Source: Spirochaetales bacterium
GTDB lineage: Bacteria > Spirochaetota > Spirochaetia > SZUA-6
Assembly (NCBI GenBank): GCA_027021365.1
Contig: JALUUM010000020.1
Span: 62,001-126,000, forward strand
DNA length: 64,000 bases
Direction: 5' to 3'
Shown: in pieces, positions 36,859 through 45,824 of the stretch
Position numbering within the stretch: position 1 is the stretch's first letter
How the letters are laid out: every line of letters begins with the position of its first letter
Position numbers and translations under genes: made by a program
Notes under the pieces: generated by a model
Told to the model about the DNA's origin: nothing
Database searches by the model: none
What the model saw: the letters and a program-made list of their open reading frames with translations, nothing else

Positions 36859-39090
36859 ATGAGAAAAATATTAATTTTAACGGTTATCATCGCCGGCCTG
36901 CTATTACCCGGTCTGGTATTTGCACAGCAGGAGAAGGGTCAGGCGACGGACAATGTGGCCATACTCGAGTATTTTGAAGATTCGAGTGGTGCATTCAGAA
37001 TAGTAACTCCGGACGGAGAGGAGCTTTATTCCTCCGATCTCTATTTCGGTTACGAGATACCGGTGGGTAGCACCATTGTCACAGAAGGTTCGGACTATGC
37101 GGAGATTTCACTGGATCCTAACGGTTCGATTATCAAGGTATCGGAAAATACCAATTTCAAGATTGACAGCCTTCAGAAAACCGACGGAACGGGAGAGACA
37201 GGATTTTCAATAGCCCTCGGCAAGTTTCGAGCCATAGCAGGTAAAGCGACTGGCAAGGAAAAGTATGTCTTTAAGGGGCCTTCCTCCGTTGGTGGTGTAA
37301 GGGGTACGGATTTCGGAATGGAGGTTCTTCCCAGCGAAAAAGAGATAGCCTTCGTTCTGGACGGTCTTATAGATTTTACCAATGCAGCCGGCCAGAAGAT
37401 CCAGATAGGTTCGGGTATGATGGCAGATGCTCTCTCGTCCACTTTTCAGCCGATCCAGATTCCTCCTGATACGCTTGCGGATCTGATGCGCGGACTGGAT
37501 TTCAAAAAATTGAAACCCGAATCGGTACCGGGACACGGAAAGCCTGCAGGAGAAGAAAAGAAGGCTGAAGAAAAGAAGGTGGAAACACCTCCGCCTCCTC
37601 CAGAAGAGAAGAAGCCCGCTGAGGAAAAGAAGGCACCTCCCAAGCCAAAGACAGAGGGTCCGATGTCTGCACTCTTCGACAAACTCAAAGAAATTCTCGG
37701 AATGGAGATAGGTTCCGTTACGATAAATGATGTAACCTATTCCAAGGCTGTAATTCAACCACACTTTGCCATAGGTAAGTTGAAGATGGCCCTCTACCTG
37801 CCCATTATCTATAAATCTAACATGCTGGATCCCAATGACTGGTATCACCCCGAGGGCAACGACGAGTGGTCTTTCGGTATGGACCAGACAGGTTTCGGGG
37901 AAAAGGCACTGGATTTCCTTAACGACTTGACTTTGAAGATCAAGTACATAGAGTGGGGAAAACAGAGGGATAAGTTCTTCTTTAAGGTTGGAAACCTCAA
38001 TGATATAACGATCGGACATGGCCTCATTATGAGGAACTACGCAAATGATTCGGATTTTCCCGTGGTAAGAAGGGTAGGATTGAACCTTGGAATGGATTTC
38101 ACGAAGGTAGGCTTCGAGGCCATGGTGAACGATATTGGCCAGCCGGAGATATTCGGGGGAAGGTTCTACTTCAGGCCTATTGCACCGGCATTCCCGCTGG
38201 CAGTCGGTATGACGCTGGTAACAGACATAGCGCCGGCATCCGACCTGCCTGATCCTTCCACTGTTGGTAATCCGCTATTGTTGAACGGCGGTCTGGACCT
38301 TGATTTCCCCATTATAGAGAGCAGTTTCTTGAGCATAATTACTTTTGCCGATATCGGCGGCATGGTGCCCTTCTTTAGGGAGGATGTGCCGGGTACCGAA
38401 ATAACGGCAGGTCCTGCTTGGGATGCGATGTTCAGCCAGGATGCCGATGGAAATCCGGTTCTCAAAAATTACGGCATAGCAGCCGGCCTGTTTGGTAATG
38501 TGGCAATAATGAACTGGCGTTTGGAGTACAGGAATTTTAACGGAACATTTATTCCTGCCTTCTACAACCAGCTCTACGACAGAACGAGAAGCGGCTATGT
38601 AGATGACATAATAGCCTACCTTGAAAACCAGAACGACCCACAGTATGACAAGCAGACAATGGGTATATTCGGAGAGGCAGGTTTTAAGATAGAAAAGGTA
38701 TTCTCCTTCGAGGGTGGTTACTTCTGGCCGTGGTATACCGATGAGCTTACCGGTGAGATAAAGATGGGCGAGGATGATTTTCTCCATCTGAAGGCAAAGC
38801 TTGAACCGGGAGTGATACCCGTAGTGGATATATCCGGTTCCGTATCGTATGACAGGACGAAGTTCATTCCCACACTGTTGCAGACGGGCGGTGAAAACCT
38901 CTCCCTCTTCGATGCCAATACCGTTGTTTCTGCGGAAATCGTGTATCCTGTTGCGCCGACACTGGATGTTGCAATCCTGTACACTACGGCACTGGCAAGG
39001 GATGCCGATGGAAACATAATCGTATCGTCAACGACAGGAGAGCCTGAGGTTGCCACGACTGTCAGTATAGAGACAAGAGTGCACTTTTAA
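36859..39090 (+). CDS. FecR domain fused to outer-membrane-type barrel
   Basis: A 743-residue protein. Signal peptide to about 22; FecR-like domain at about 45-185 (STIVTEGSDYAEISLDPNGSI, KYVFKGPSSVGGVRGTDFGMEV, GLIDFTNAAGQKI); a Lys/Glu/Pro-rich linker at about 228-268; then a barrel region to the terminal ETRVHF. The barrel repeats the neighbour's motif as KVGNLNDITIGHGLIMRNYAN (375-395). FecR domains normally sit in the periplasm of anti-sigma proteins; fusion to a barrel suggests a periplasmic domain attached to an outer-membrane channel. GGGAGGTT lies just before the ATG. Confidence 0.75.
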   Translation: MRKILILTVIIAGLLLPGLVFAQQEKGQATDNVAILEYFEDSSGAFRIVTPDGEELYSSDLYFGYEIPVGSTIVTEGSDYAEISLDPNGSIIKVSENTNFKIDSLQKTDGTGETGFSIALGKFRAIAGKATGKEKYVFKGPSSVGGVRGTDFGMEVLPSEKEIAFVLDGLIDFTNAAGQKIQIGSGMMADALSSTFQPIQIPPDTLADLMRGLDFKKLKPESVPGHGKPAGEEKKAEEKKVETPPPPPEEKKPAEEKKAPPKPKTEGPMSALFDKLKEILGMEIGSVTINDVTYSKAVIQPHFAIGKLKMALYLPIIYKSNMLDPNDWYHPEGNDEWSFGMDQTGFGEKALDFLNDLTLKIKYIEWGKQRDKFFFKVGNLNDITIGHGLIMRNYANDSDFPVVRRVGLNLGMDFTKVGFEAMVNDIGQPEIFGGRFYFRPIAPAFPLAVGMTLVTDIAPASDLPDPSTVGNPLLLNGGLDLDFPIIESSFLSIITFADIGGMVPFFREDVPGTEITAGPAWDAMFSQDADGNPVLKNYGIAAGLFGNVAIMNWRLEYRNFNGTFIPAFYNQLYDRTRSGYVDDIIAYLENQNDPQYDKQTMGIFGEAGFKIEKVFSFEGGYFWPWYTDELTGEIKMGEDDFLHLKAKLEPGVIPVVDISGSVSYDRTKFIPTLLQTGGENLSLFDANTVVSAEIVYPVAPTLDVAILYTTALARDADGNIIVSSTTGEPEVATTVSIETRVHF

Positions 39091-39096
39091 GGGACA

Positions 39097-40860
39097 ATGA
39101 AAGAGGATAATTTTTCCCGGAGGATTCAAATCCTCCGGGAGGATGTTGCAAGGAAAATTGCGGCCGGCGAGGTAATCGACCGGCCTTTTTCTGTTGTAAG
39201 GGAACTGATAGATAATTCCATCGATGCAGGGAGCAAAAATATAGATGTGTACATACGTGAAGGGGGAATGGAAGAAATACGGGTTGTGGACGATGGTATC
39301 GGAATGTCTGTCGAAGATCTTGAATTGTGTTACTTGAGCCATGCAACCTCGAAGATAAGCAATGTAGATGACATATACAGGGTAAAGAGTCTTGGTTTCA
39401 GGGGAGAAGCTCTTTCCAGTATAGCAACTTGTTCGAAACTGGAGATAGTGAGTAAGAGGGAAAATGACAAATCTGCCCACAGGCTTGTAGTGGAGGGAGG
39501 AAAACTCATTTCTCTTGAAGAGGCTTCCGGGAAGAGGGGAACGGTTGTCTCGGTATCAAAGCTGTTTTTCAACATGCCTGCAAGAAAAGCTTTCCTTAAA
39601 AGTACCTCCTCGGAAACATCGATGTGCAGGAGTTCCTTCGTGGAGAAATCGCTTCCCTTTCCCGAAATATCCTTCAGGTTCTTCATTGACGGCACGATGA
39701 AGGATTTTTTACCGGAGGCAACACTTGCAGAGCGGGTTGCACTTGCATACAGGCAATTCTTGCGGCCAGAACTCCTCTTCTCTCTGGAAAAGGCTTTCGA
39801 TGATATGAACTTCAGGATAATAGGAGGTGAACCCTCTTTGGCAAGGCGGGACAGGCGGCTACTCCAGGTGTTCGTAAACGGAAGAAGGGTAAATGAATAC
39901 TCCTTGCTCAAGACAATCGAGTGGGCATATTCCCGCCATGTCCCGGGCGGTTATTTCCCTGTATGCTTTGTATTCATAGAGCTGGAGCCATCGATGGCTG
40001 ATTTCAATATCCACCCGGCAAAGAGAGAGGTCAGGATAAGGAATATCAACCTGGTTAAGAACAGGCTGACCGTTCTTATAGGGGATGAGCTTTCCACGAG
40101 AAAGAGGCGACCGGCAGTCGAAGGAGGAAATGCCGGTAGCGGGGAGGAGGCTCTATTCGGCGGAACCCGAAACATACTGCCTCGCATGGCGGGATACCGG
40201 CCTTCCTCCCAGGGGAAAGTGGGAGGTGGTGGGTGGAAAGAATCAATATATATCTCGAGACATGTAGAGGGGGAGAAGAACGGGGCGGATGAGAGGGACA
40301 GGGAGGATGTGGCAGAAAGGAGTTTCACCTATCTCGGCCAGGTTTTCGGTGTTTTCCTTGCAGTTCAGTATGGTGAGCATTTCTACCTGATAGACCAGCA
40401 TGCGGCCCACGAGAGGATAATCTTCGACGAACTCATGTCGAAGGAGTACAGTGCGCAGGAGCTTCTCTTTCCCATTCACATAGTGGCAGAAGAGGAAGAG
40501 GTAAAAGCGATGGAAGAGAGGCTAAAGGATATCGAGGAGCTTGGGATTGTCATGGAGAAGGTTTCGGAAAGGGAGTACGATATAACAGCCATGCCGGAGG
40601 ACCTATTGCTCCTGGATGAGAAGGAGATCGTAGGCTTCATTAAGGAAGCAAGGGGAAGCAGGGACGAGGTGAAGAGGGAGATAATGGATACGGTAGCCTG
40701 CAGGATGGCCGTAAAGGAAGGGGATCCGCTGGATCCTGTTACTGCCGTTGAGCTCATAGAGAAGACCTTTGGACTGGATGATGCGCGATGTCCCCATGGG
40801 AGGCCTGTGTGGTTTTCAATTTCCAGGGAGGAACTCTACAGGCAGGTCATGCGGAGGTAG
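39097..40860 (+). CDS. mutL: DNA mismatch repair protein MutL
   Basis: A 587-residue MutL. The N-terminal GHKL ATPase has NSIDAGS, DDGIGM, SHATSKI and GFRGEALSSIA. The C-terminal domain has DQHAAHERIIFDE, ACRMAVKEGD and CPHGRPVWF, the set of the nicking MutL type; the last acidic position of the DQHAxxExxxxE motif is Asp rather than Glu. A Gly/Glu-rich linker separates the domains (about 340-410). It starts six bases after the FecR-barrel gene. No mutS in the window. Confidence 0.95.
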   Translation: MKEDNFSRRIQILREDVARKIAAGEVIDRPFSVVRELIDNSIDAGSKNIDVYIREGGMEEIRVVDDGIGMSVEDLELCYLSHATSKISNVDDIYRVKSLGFRGEALSSIATCSKLEIVSKRENDKSAHRLVVEGGKLISLEEASGKRGTVVSVSKLFFNMPARKAFLKSTSSETSMCRSSFVEKSLPFPEISFRFFIDGTMKDFLPEATLAERVALAYRQFLRPELLFSLEKAFDDMNFRIIGGEPSLARRDRRLLQVFVNGRRVNEYSLLKTIEWAYSRHVPGGYFPVCFVFIELEPSMADFNIHPAKREVRIRNINLVKNRLTVLIGDELSTRKRRPAVEGGNAGSGEEALFGGTRNILPRMAGYRPSSQGKVGGGGWKESIYISRHVEGEKNGADERDREDVAERSFTYLGQVFGVFLAVQYGEHFYLIDQHAAHERIIFDELMSKEYSAQELLFPIHIVAEEEEVKAMEERLKDIEELGIVMEKVSEREYDITAMPEDLLLLDEKEIVGFIKEARGSRDEVKREIMDTVACRMAVKEGDPLDPVTAVELIEKTFGLDDARCPHGRPVWFSISREELYRQVMRR

Positions 40861-40949
40861 AAGGGTATACCTAGGCGTAAGGCATATGTAAGCGGAATGG
40901 CGTGCGCAGGCAGGGTTCGTGGAAGAGCAGAGGTGATACGGAAATATGT

Positions 40950-40971
40950 AAACAGGCCGAGCGGTCTGTTT
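40950..40971. terminator. Hairpin between convergent mutL and TPR genes
   Basis: AAACAGGCC, loop GAGC, GGTCTGTTT: a nine-pair stem with one G-T pair. It lies 90 bases after mutL and 50 bases past the convergent TPR gene's stop, so it could end both transcripts. There is no separate T run beyond the stem's own Ts, so confidence is moderate. Confidence 0.4.
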
Positions 40972-40974
40972 CCA

Positions 40975-41023
40975 CATTACGGCATTGTTTCATATTACGG
41001 CATTGTTTCATATTACGGCATTA
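40975..41023. repeat. 18-bp tandem repeat overlapping the TPR gene stop
   Basis: The unit TATTACGGCATTGTTTCA is present at 40993-41010, with a one-base variant at 40975-40992 and a partial third copy at 41011-41023. The third copy contains the stop codon of the minus-strand TPR gene. Spacing and length are not those of a CRISPR array. Confidence 0.85.
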
Positions 41024-42865
41024 CAGCCCGGAGAGTATCTTTTCTACCTCTTTTCGTTTTTCATAACCGGGATTCTTTTTTAGCAGGGTGGTAAGGATCG
41101 ACTTTGCCTCTGCCTTTTCGTTCTTTTTTATCAGAATCAGGGAGAGCTGATAGTAGGCATCCCAGTAGGAAGAATCTATCTTTATCAGTTCGGAGAATGT
41201 TTGCATGGCACTGTCCATCTGGTTCAACTCGAGGTATGAGAGCCCAAGATTGTATCTTGCCAGGGTGGCACCCGGTTTCAGGGCAATGGCCTTTATAAAA
41301 TGCTTGATGCTGTCCTGGTAGAGCCCCTTGTGCAGATAAACGTTTCCAAGGTTGTTGTTAACCTCGAAGGAATCTGGTGACAGTTCATAGGCCTTTATAA
41401 GGAGATTCAGGGCTTTATCGTAAAGACCGTTGTCGTCGTATATCTTTCCCAGGTTTATTCTCGGCTTTACGTAGTTGCTGTCGAGTTCGATTGCCCTGGA
41501 GTAGTACTTTATGGCACCGTTCTTGTCGCCCGTCTTTTCAAGTACCAGCCCGAGGGTGTAGTTGTAAAGTGCTGATCCGGGTTCAACCTGTACCGCTCTT
41601 TCGGCATACGGTTTTGCCGAAGCCGGGTCACCGAGTTTGAGAAATACATTTGCAATATTGTAGTTGGTGACTGCATGGTTCGGGTTTTTTGCCAGTGCCT
41701 TTTTATAGTAAACAACCGCCTCTTTGTACCTTCCAAGAGTCGAAAGTGACGTTGCATAGCTGCGGAGGAATATGGCACTGCCCGGTTTGTACTTCAGAGC
41801 CTTTTCGAAATTCTTTAATGCCAAAGCCTCATTCCCCTTGTTAGAGAGAATCACTCCCATCTCATAGTATGCCTCGGCAAAATCTTTCTTGTACGAGACG
41901 GCCTTATTGAAGGAATTAAGGGCCTTGTCCGGTTCTCCTAGTTTAAGGAGGGTTTTACCCATTCTGTAGTGTGCCTGGGGAAAATCTGGTTTCAAATGTA
42001 TACAGCTTTCGAATGATTGAAGGGCATCTGAATATTTCCTCGCGTAGTACTGCATCTTCCCCAGGGAATATAGAAGTTTGTAATCCTCCGGATTCAGTCT
42101 CGAAGCCTCTTTGTATTCCTTGATGGCGTTTTCATAGTTCCTCGTATTTTCGTAGATCTTCCCCAGTGTCCTGTGCGGTATCCAGAGGTTCGGATTCTGC
42201 TGTATTGCCCTGTTCGAAGCCTCTATGGCCTTCTGGATATTGGAGGAATTCTCCGGGTTTTCCTCGAGGTAGGACATGCCAAGGTATGCACTGGCCTCTC
42301 CCGATTTGGGGTCGAGGTTGAGGACAGAGTTGAAGGTATCTATTGCACCCCTGTAGTCCTGCCTGTTTATCTGTTCTATACCCTTTTTCATCAGCCTGTT
42401 GATCTCATCTATTCTCTGCTTTTCCTTCGAAGTGGCATTCTGGGGTGTCTCTTTTGGTTTTGTCGGAAGGACTATCTTTTCCTTGGGAAGCTTCTCCTGT
42501 ATCGTTTCGCCGAGCTGTGATATACTCTTTTTAAGCTGCTCGCTCTGGCTCTTCTTGCTCTCCTCCTCTTTCTTTTGCAAGGCCTCCTCTTCCTTCTTCT
42601 TCCTCTCTATAACCTTGTCCAGTAACGACTGGGCTTCCTTGTCGTTGGGATTCTCTATAAGGAGGCTGTCTAGCAGTTCCATTGCCCGATCGTATTCACC
42701 CTTGTCCATGTAGAGGGAGGCAAGCTTTAGCGTGTTTAACCTCTTCTGGATGAGTTCATTCTTCTCCCTGGCACTTCCTGTAACGTTCCTGATATAAAAA
42801 AAGCCCAGAAGGAGCAGCAGTATTATTACTACTGCTATTACTACAATAATGATTTTTCTGTCCAT
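41021..42865 (-). CDS. Membrane-anchored long TPR protein
   Basis: A 614-residue protein. An N-terminal TM segment (about 4-25) is followed by a short TPR-like stretch, a Lys/Glu-rich coiled linker (about 90-150) and about a dozen TPR units from residue 155 to the end (for example AEASAYLGMSYLEE, PNLWIPHRTLGKIYE, LEAYYEMGVILSNKG-type helices). It is likely a membrane-tethered scaffold. It is followed on the minus strand by no gene; its stop overlaps the tandem repeat at 41011. Confidence 0.82.
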   Translation of the reverse strand: MDRKIIIVVIAVVIILLLLLGFFYIRNVTGSAREKNELIQKRLNTLKLASLYMDKGEYDRAMELLDSLLIENPNDKEAQSLLDKVIERKKKEEEALQKKEEESKKSQSEQLKKSISQLGETIQEKLPKEKIVLPTKPKETPQNATSKEKQRIDEINRLMKKGIEQINRQDYRGAIDTFNSVLNLDPKSGEASAYLGMSYLEENPENSSNIQKAIEASNRAIQQNPNLWIPHRTLGKIYENTRNYENAIKEYKEASRLNPEDYKLLYSLGKMQYYARKYSDALQSFESCIHLKPDFPQAHYRMGKTLLKLGEPDKALNSFNKAVSYKKDFAEAYYEMGVILSNKGNEALALKNFEKALKYKPGSAIFLRSYATSLSTLGRYKEAVVYYKKALAKNPNHAVTNYNIANVFLKLGDPASAKPYAERAVQVEPGSALYNYTLGLVLEKTGDKNGAIKYYSRAIELDSNYVKPRINLGKIYDDNGLYDKALNLLIKAYELSPDSFEVNNNLGNVYLHKGLYQDSIKHFIKAIALKPGATLARYNLGLSYLELNQMDSAMQTFSELIKIDSSYWDAYYQLSLILIKKNEKAEAKSILTTLLKKNPGYEKRKEVEKILSGL

Positions 42866-42955
42866 TTTATTTCCCCTCGATCATCCCAAGGATATTTGAT
42901 TTTCCAGTCCCTCTCTATCCCTCTCTATCAGCCTGCCACGGCCCGTTTTCCCTCT

Positions 42956-43684
42956 TCAGTCCTGAATATCGACATCCTCGTATTCCTTCTGTATCTTCTC
43001 GGAACCTGCCGAGAGGTTCTTCGTATCTTCCGAGGCGTTTTTCAATGAATTCAGTACATCATTCATCAGAGCCTTCTGCTTGGCAAGCTCCTCCGCTTTC
43101 TTCTTCTCCTCTGCTATTATGAGGTTGTTCAGAATGGAAATCAGCTTTTCGATTTCTGTTCGCTGTTCAGTATCCGGCTTCAGGCGAAGGTAGAGGGTAT
43201 AGTCGGCTACCGCTTCCCTGTACTTGTTCTGTTTCAACCTGCTGTTGGCCCTGTTGAGGTATGCCTCGGGTATCTCTTTGTTTATCTTGATTGCCTCGCT
43301 GTACATGTCTTCTGCCAGTGCGTAGTCACCCTTCGTGAAGAGATTGTTTCCGATGTTGAAGTAGAGAATGTCCTTTATGGTTGTTGCAACGTTAAGGCCT
43401 CTCCGCATTATCTTTATGGATTTATCAAGTTCACCGAGCTGGTCGTAAACGATTCCGAGGTAGAGATATATCCTCTCATTCGTAGGATCCTCATTCAATG
43501 CCGCCTCCAGAAGCGGAGCTGACTCCCTGGGTTTGTTTTCCAGAAAGAGTTTTTCACCTTCCTCGAGAAAGGTGGATGGAAATAGAGGAACAACATTGAG
43601 AATGGCAAGCGTGAGGGATATCAGAAGAATGACTATATCCCTCCGTAACTTCTTACCTTCCAATATTTTAGTTTCCTCTCTCAT
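42956..43684 (-). CDS. Membrane-anchored TPR protein
   Basis: A 242-residue protein: TM segment at about 15-35, then four or five TPRs (ALNEDPTNERIYLYLGIVYDQLGEL, YFNIGNNLFTKGDYALAEDMYSEAI, PEAYLNRANSRL) and a helical, Glu-rich tail. ATG 43684 with AGAGG six bases ahead is chosen over an upstream ATG at 43756. It lies upstream of and in the same direction as the 614-residue TPR gene, 90 bases apart. Batch-type Bat proteins are an alternative family, but no other Bat gene is near. Confidence 0.72.
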   Translation of the reverse strand: MREETKILEGKKLRRDIVILLISLTLAILNVVPLFPSTFLEEGEKLFLENKPRESAPLLEAALNEDPTNERIYLYLGIVYDQLGELDKSIKIMRRGLNVATTIKDILYFNIGNNLFTKGDYALAEDMYSEAIKINKEIPEAYLNRANSRLKQNKYREAVADYTLYLRLKPDTEQRTEIEKLISILNNLIIAEEKKKAEELAKQKALMNDVLNSLKNASEDTKNLSAGSEKIQKEYEDVDIQD

Positions 43685-43749
43685 CTTGATCCTCTTGTCT
43701 ATCCTATTGGCTATATTGGCTACCCTTTTATTATAAGATAACATGTAAA

Positions 43750-43778
43750 TTGACATTTATAACTAAAAAAATTAGTAT
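43750..43778 (+). promoter_or_regulatory. Promoter of the TPR-Mrr gene
   Basis: Perfect TTGACA (43750-43755), 17 bases, TAGTAT (43773-43778). It lies 32 bases before ATG 43811, between two divergent TPR genes. Confidence 0.6.
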
Positions 43779-43810
43779 TTTGACCACAGGGAAAATCACA
43801 GGTAATATTT

Positions 43811-45169
43811 ATGTCAAGTTTTATCATTCTGATTATAATACTCGGCAGTGTATTTGGTATATTGACAGTTTTCATCGTAAAAAGCTTTATTGCGCCGAGA
43901 AAAATATCTTCACTCTATGAGCTTTTGAAAAAGGGAAGGGCATCTCAGGTCATAAGGGCAACCAAGCAGATGGTTTCAAAGGATCCCTACAATATCGATG
44001 CTCACTACCTGCTCGGTCTTGCATACCTTGCCGATGGGAAGGAAGAGCTTGCATTGATGGAGCTTCAAAGGGTCAATAAATTGGGAGAATTCACAGAGTT
44101 TTGTCGAGAGGTGCCTTTCAGGAAAGAAATTGCAAGACTCTATGCCAAGTTTGGTCAACTGGAAGAGGCCCTGAAGGAGTACCTTTTGCTCATCAAGGCA
44201 GAGCCCTCAAATCCGGAGCATTATTTTCATGCGGGAGAGCTCTTTGAACAGAGGGGAAAGGGGAGCAAGGCAGTCACATTTTACATGAAGGCAGTGGAAC
44301 TGGACAGGCGCTTTGCAGATGCCCATTACAGGCTAGGTGTGCTCCTCTACAGGGGGAAGAAACCCCTAGAGGCAAGGGCGGAACTGGAAGCAGCGGTGAA
44401 GCTGCAACCAGAAAACTACTCTGCTTACTACTATCTAGGGAGGTTGCTAAAGGAAGAGCACGACTATGCCGGGGCTCTTCGCATGCTGGAAAAGGCGCAG
44501 AGAGACCAGGAACTAAAAGTGAAGGTCCTTATTGAGAGGGGCACCTGCTACATGAGTATGAACAATTTCAGAAGGGCTATTCCGGAATTCGAGAGAGCCT
44601 TGAAATTGATAGATGACGACGGGGGTAACGAGGTCCTCTATGCGAGATACTTCCTTGCCTACTGTTATGAGAAGGAGAGGGAACTGGACAAGGCAATAGG
44701 CCAGTGGGAGAAGATATATTCGAAGAAACCCACTTTCAAGGATGTTGCCGACAAGTTAACGCAGTACCAGGATCTCCGTGCAGACGATTCCATGAAAGAT
44801 TATCTCACCGCTCCCAAGGAGAGGTTCTTTGAGATATGTACTGCCAGTATAAAGGCGTTAAGGCTGAAGGTTAGAGAGATATCAGAGATACCCAATGGCT
44901 GCCAGATAGTTGCAGTAGAGGATCAGGAAAAGTGGAGAAACGCCAGGAAAATGCCGAGGTTGATACGTTTCTATCGTGTTCCCGAAATACTGGATGAAAG
45001 CACTGTAAGGAGTCTCCACGAAGAGATGAAAAAATCCAACATTTCCAGGGGAATGATAATTACCAGTTCCTCTTTTTCCAGAAATGCCTACAACTATGCT
45101 GAAACACGACCTATCGACCTTTACAACAAGAATCAACTGCAGGAGCTGTTGAAGCGGGCTAAAATATAG
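43811..45169 (+). CDS. TPR protein with Mrr-like C-terminal domain
   Basis: A 452-residue protein. TM segment at about 4-26, then seven or so TPRs (about 50-310). The last 120 residues have the pattern of an Mrr/restriction-endonuclease-like fold: RLKVREISEIPNGCQIVAVED, then ISRGMIITSSSFSRNAYNYAE and PIDLYNKNQLQELLK, which matches the Mrr strand-helix tail. The catalytic D...ExK is not clear (QIVAVEDQEKW might be its remnant), so nuclease activity is doubtful. Such domains can be inactive nucleic-acid or metal-binding modules. Confidence 0.7.
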   Translation: MSSFIILIIILGSVFGILTVFIVKSFIAPRKISSLYELLKKGRASQVIRATKQMVSKDPYNIDAHYLLGLAYLADGKEELALMELQRVNKLGEFTEFCREVPFRKEIARLYAKFGQLEEALKEYLLLIKAEPSNPEHYFHAGELFEQRGKGSKAVTFYMKAVELDRRFADAHYRLGVLLYRGKKPLEARAELEAAVKLQPENYSAYYYLGRLLKEEHDYAGALRMLEKAQRDQELKVKVLIERGTCYMSMNNFRRAIPEFERALKLIDDDGGNEVLYARYFLAYCYEKERELDKAIGQWEKIYSKKPTFKDVADKLTQYQDLRADDSMKDYLTAPKERFFEICTASIKALRLKVREISEIPNGCQIVAVEDQEKWRNARKMPRLIRFYRVPEILDESTVRSLHEEMKKSNISRGMIITSSSFSRNAYNYAETRPIDLYNKNQLQELLKRAKI

Positions 45170-45202
45170 AGAACCGCCTCGGCTTTGAAAATATTTTTAA
45201 GT

Positions 45203-45256
45203 GCATTCAAGGTGCATTTTAAGTGTATTTTTTAGCACATCTTTGAATGCTTTTTT
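45203..45256 (+). terminator. Rho-independent terminator after the TPR-Mrr gene
   Basis: GCATTCAA (45203-45210) pairs with TTGAATGC (45243-45250), and inside them GTGC (45212-45215) pairs with GCAC (45235-45238). Six Ts follow (45251-45256). It ends the + strand transcript 34-87 bases after the gene. Confidence 0.6.
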
Positions 45257-45345
45257 GGTTTTTCCAAGATGTTTTTTAGGGTGTTTCTTAGGTATATTGA
45301 ACCAGGCAATCTGGAGAGGTGAACATCGTGATGCCAAGAATCAGA

Positions 45346-45392
45346 GGGCCTGCAGTTGCATGGCTGGCATAATGCCCTGCAACCACAGGCCC
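45346..45392. other. Long hairpin without a T run between convergent genes
   Basis: GGGCCTGCAGTTGCA (45346-45360) pairs with TGCAACCACAGGCCC (45378-45392) at 13 of 15 positions. The loop contains its own GGCA-TAA-TGCC stem. No T run follows on either strand. It could be a structured RNA or a palindromic repeat. The rest of 45170-45422 is AT-rich with no gene I can support. Confidence 0.45.
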
Positions 45393-45422
45393 CTAAGATG
45401 TGAAAGGATCTGTCTCTCCGGT

Positions 45423-45701
45423 CTAAGTGTTTTCGGTGGATGCAGCTTCCGCTCCCCCGGCATTGAGCTGCTCATAGATAAAATCCACCGTATCGGAGAT
45501 TTTCTGAATCTTTTCAGCCGATTCGTCTGAAATGGTTATCCCGAATTCCTCTTCTATCTCATAGACCATCTCTGCCACATCAAGTGAATCGAGACCGAGG
45601 TCATATTTCAAATGCTGATCGGGGTTAACCGTCGCCGGATCTATCTGGGTATGCCTTGAAAGAATTTCAATTAATTTTTCCTGTATTTGCTGTTTTTCCA
45701 T
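45423..45701 (-). CDS. acpP: Acyl carrier protein
   Basis: A 92-residue acidic protein with the 4'-phosphopantetheine site in GLDSLDVAEMVYEIEEEFG (Ser about 39), the standard ACP pattern, plus a short Ala/Glu tail. It carries acyl chains in fatty acid synthesis; no fab genes lie nearby. AGGAGG (45707-45712) stands before the ATG, and a near-consensus promoter lies upstream. Confidence 0.92.
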   Translation of the reverse strand: MEKQQIQEKLIEILSRHTQIDPATVNPDQHLKYDLGLDSLDVAEMVYEIEEEFGITISDESAEKIQKISDTVDFIYEQLNAGGAEAASTENT

Positions 45702-45729
45702 ACATTCCTCCTAGTTTATCGTTTGACGT

Positions 45730-45758
45730 ACTATACAGAAAATAATTAATATTGTCAA
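45730..45758 (-). promoter_or_regulatory. acpP: Promoter of the acyl carrier protein gene
   Basis: On the minus strand perfect TTGACA (45758-45753), 17 bases, TATAGT (45735-45730). The predicted start is near 45723, 22 bases before the ATG. This is one of the best promoters in the window. Confidence 0.7.
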
Positions 45759-45824
45759 AGGTAAACATATGTTTAAGCAAACTATCACTATCGGATAATA
45801 ACTTTGAAAATCGATGAGTGGCCT

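Noticed and set aside
37207..38019. 270-codon open frame antisense to the FecR-barrel gene
   Set aside because: It is a long shadow of a Gly-rich coding region on the other strand; composition and lack of a start site do not support a gene.
40975..41023. Short tandem repeat considered as a CRISPR array
   Set aside because: Units are contiguous without spacers and run into a coding stop.
45201..45530. 109-codon plus-strand frame between TPR-Mrr and acpP
   Set aside because: It is cysteine/aromatic-rich low complexity, crosses a terminator and hairpin and overlaps acpP on the other strand.
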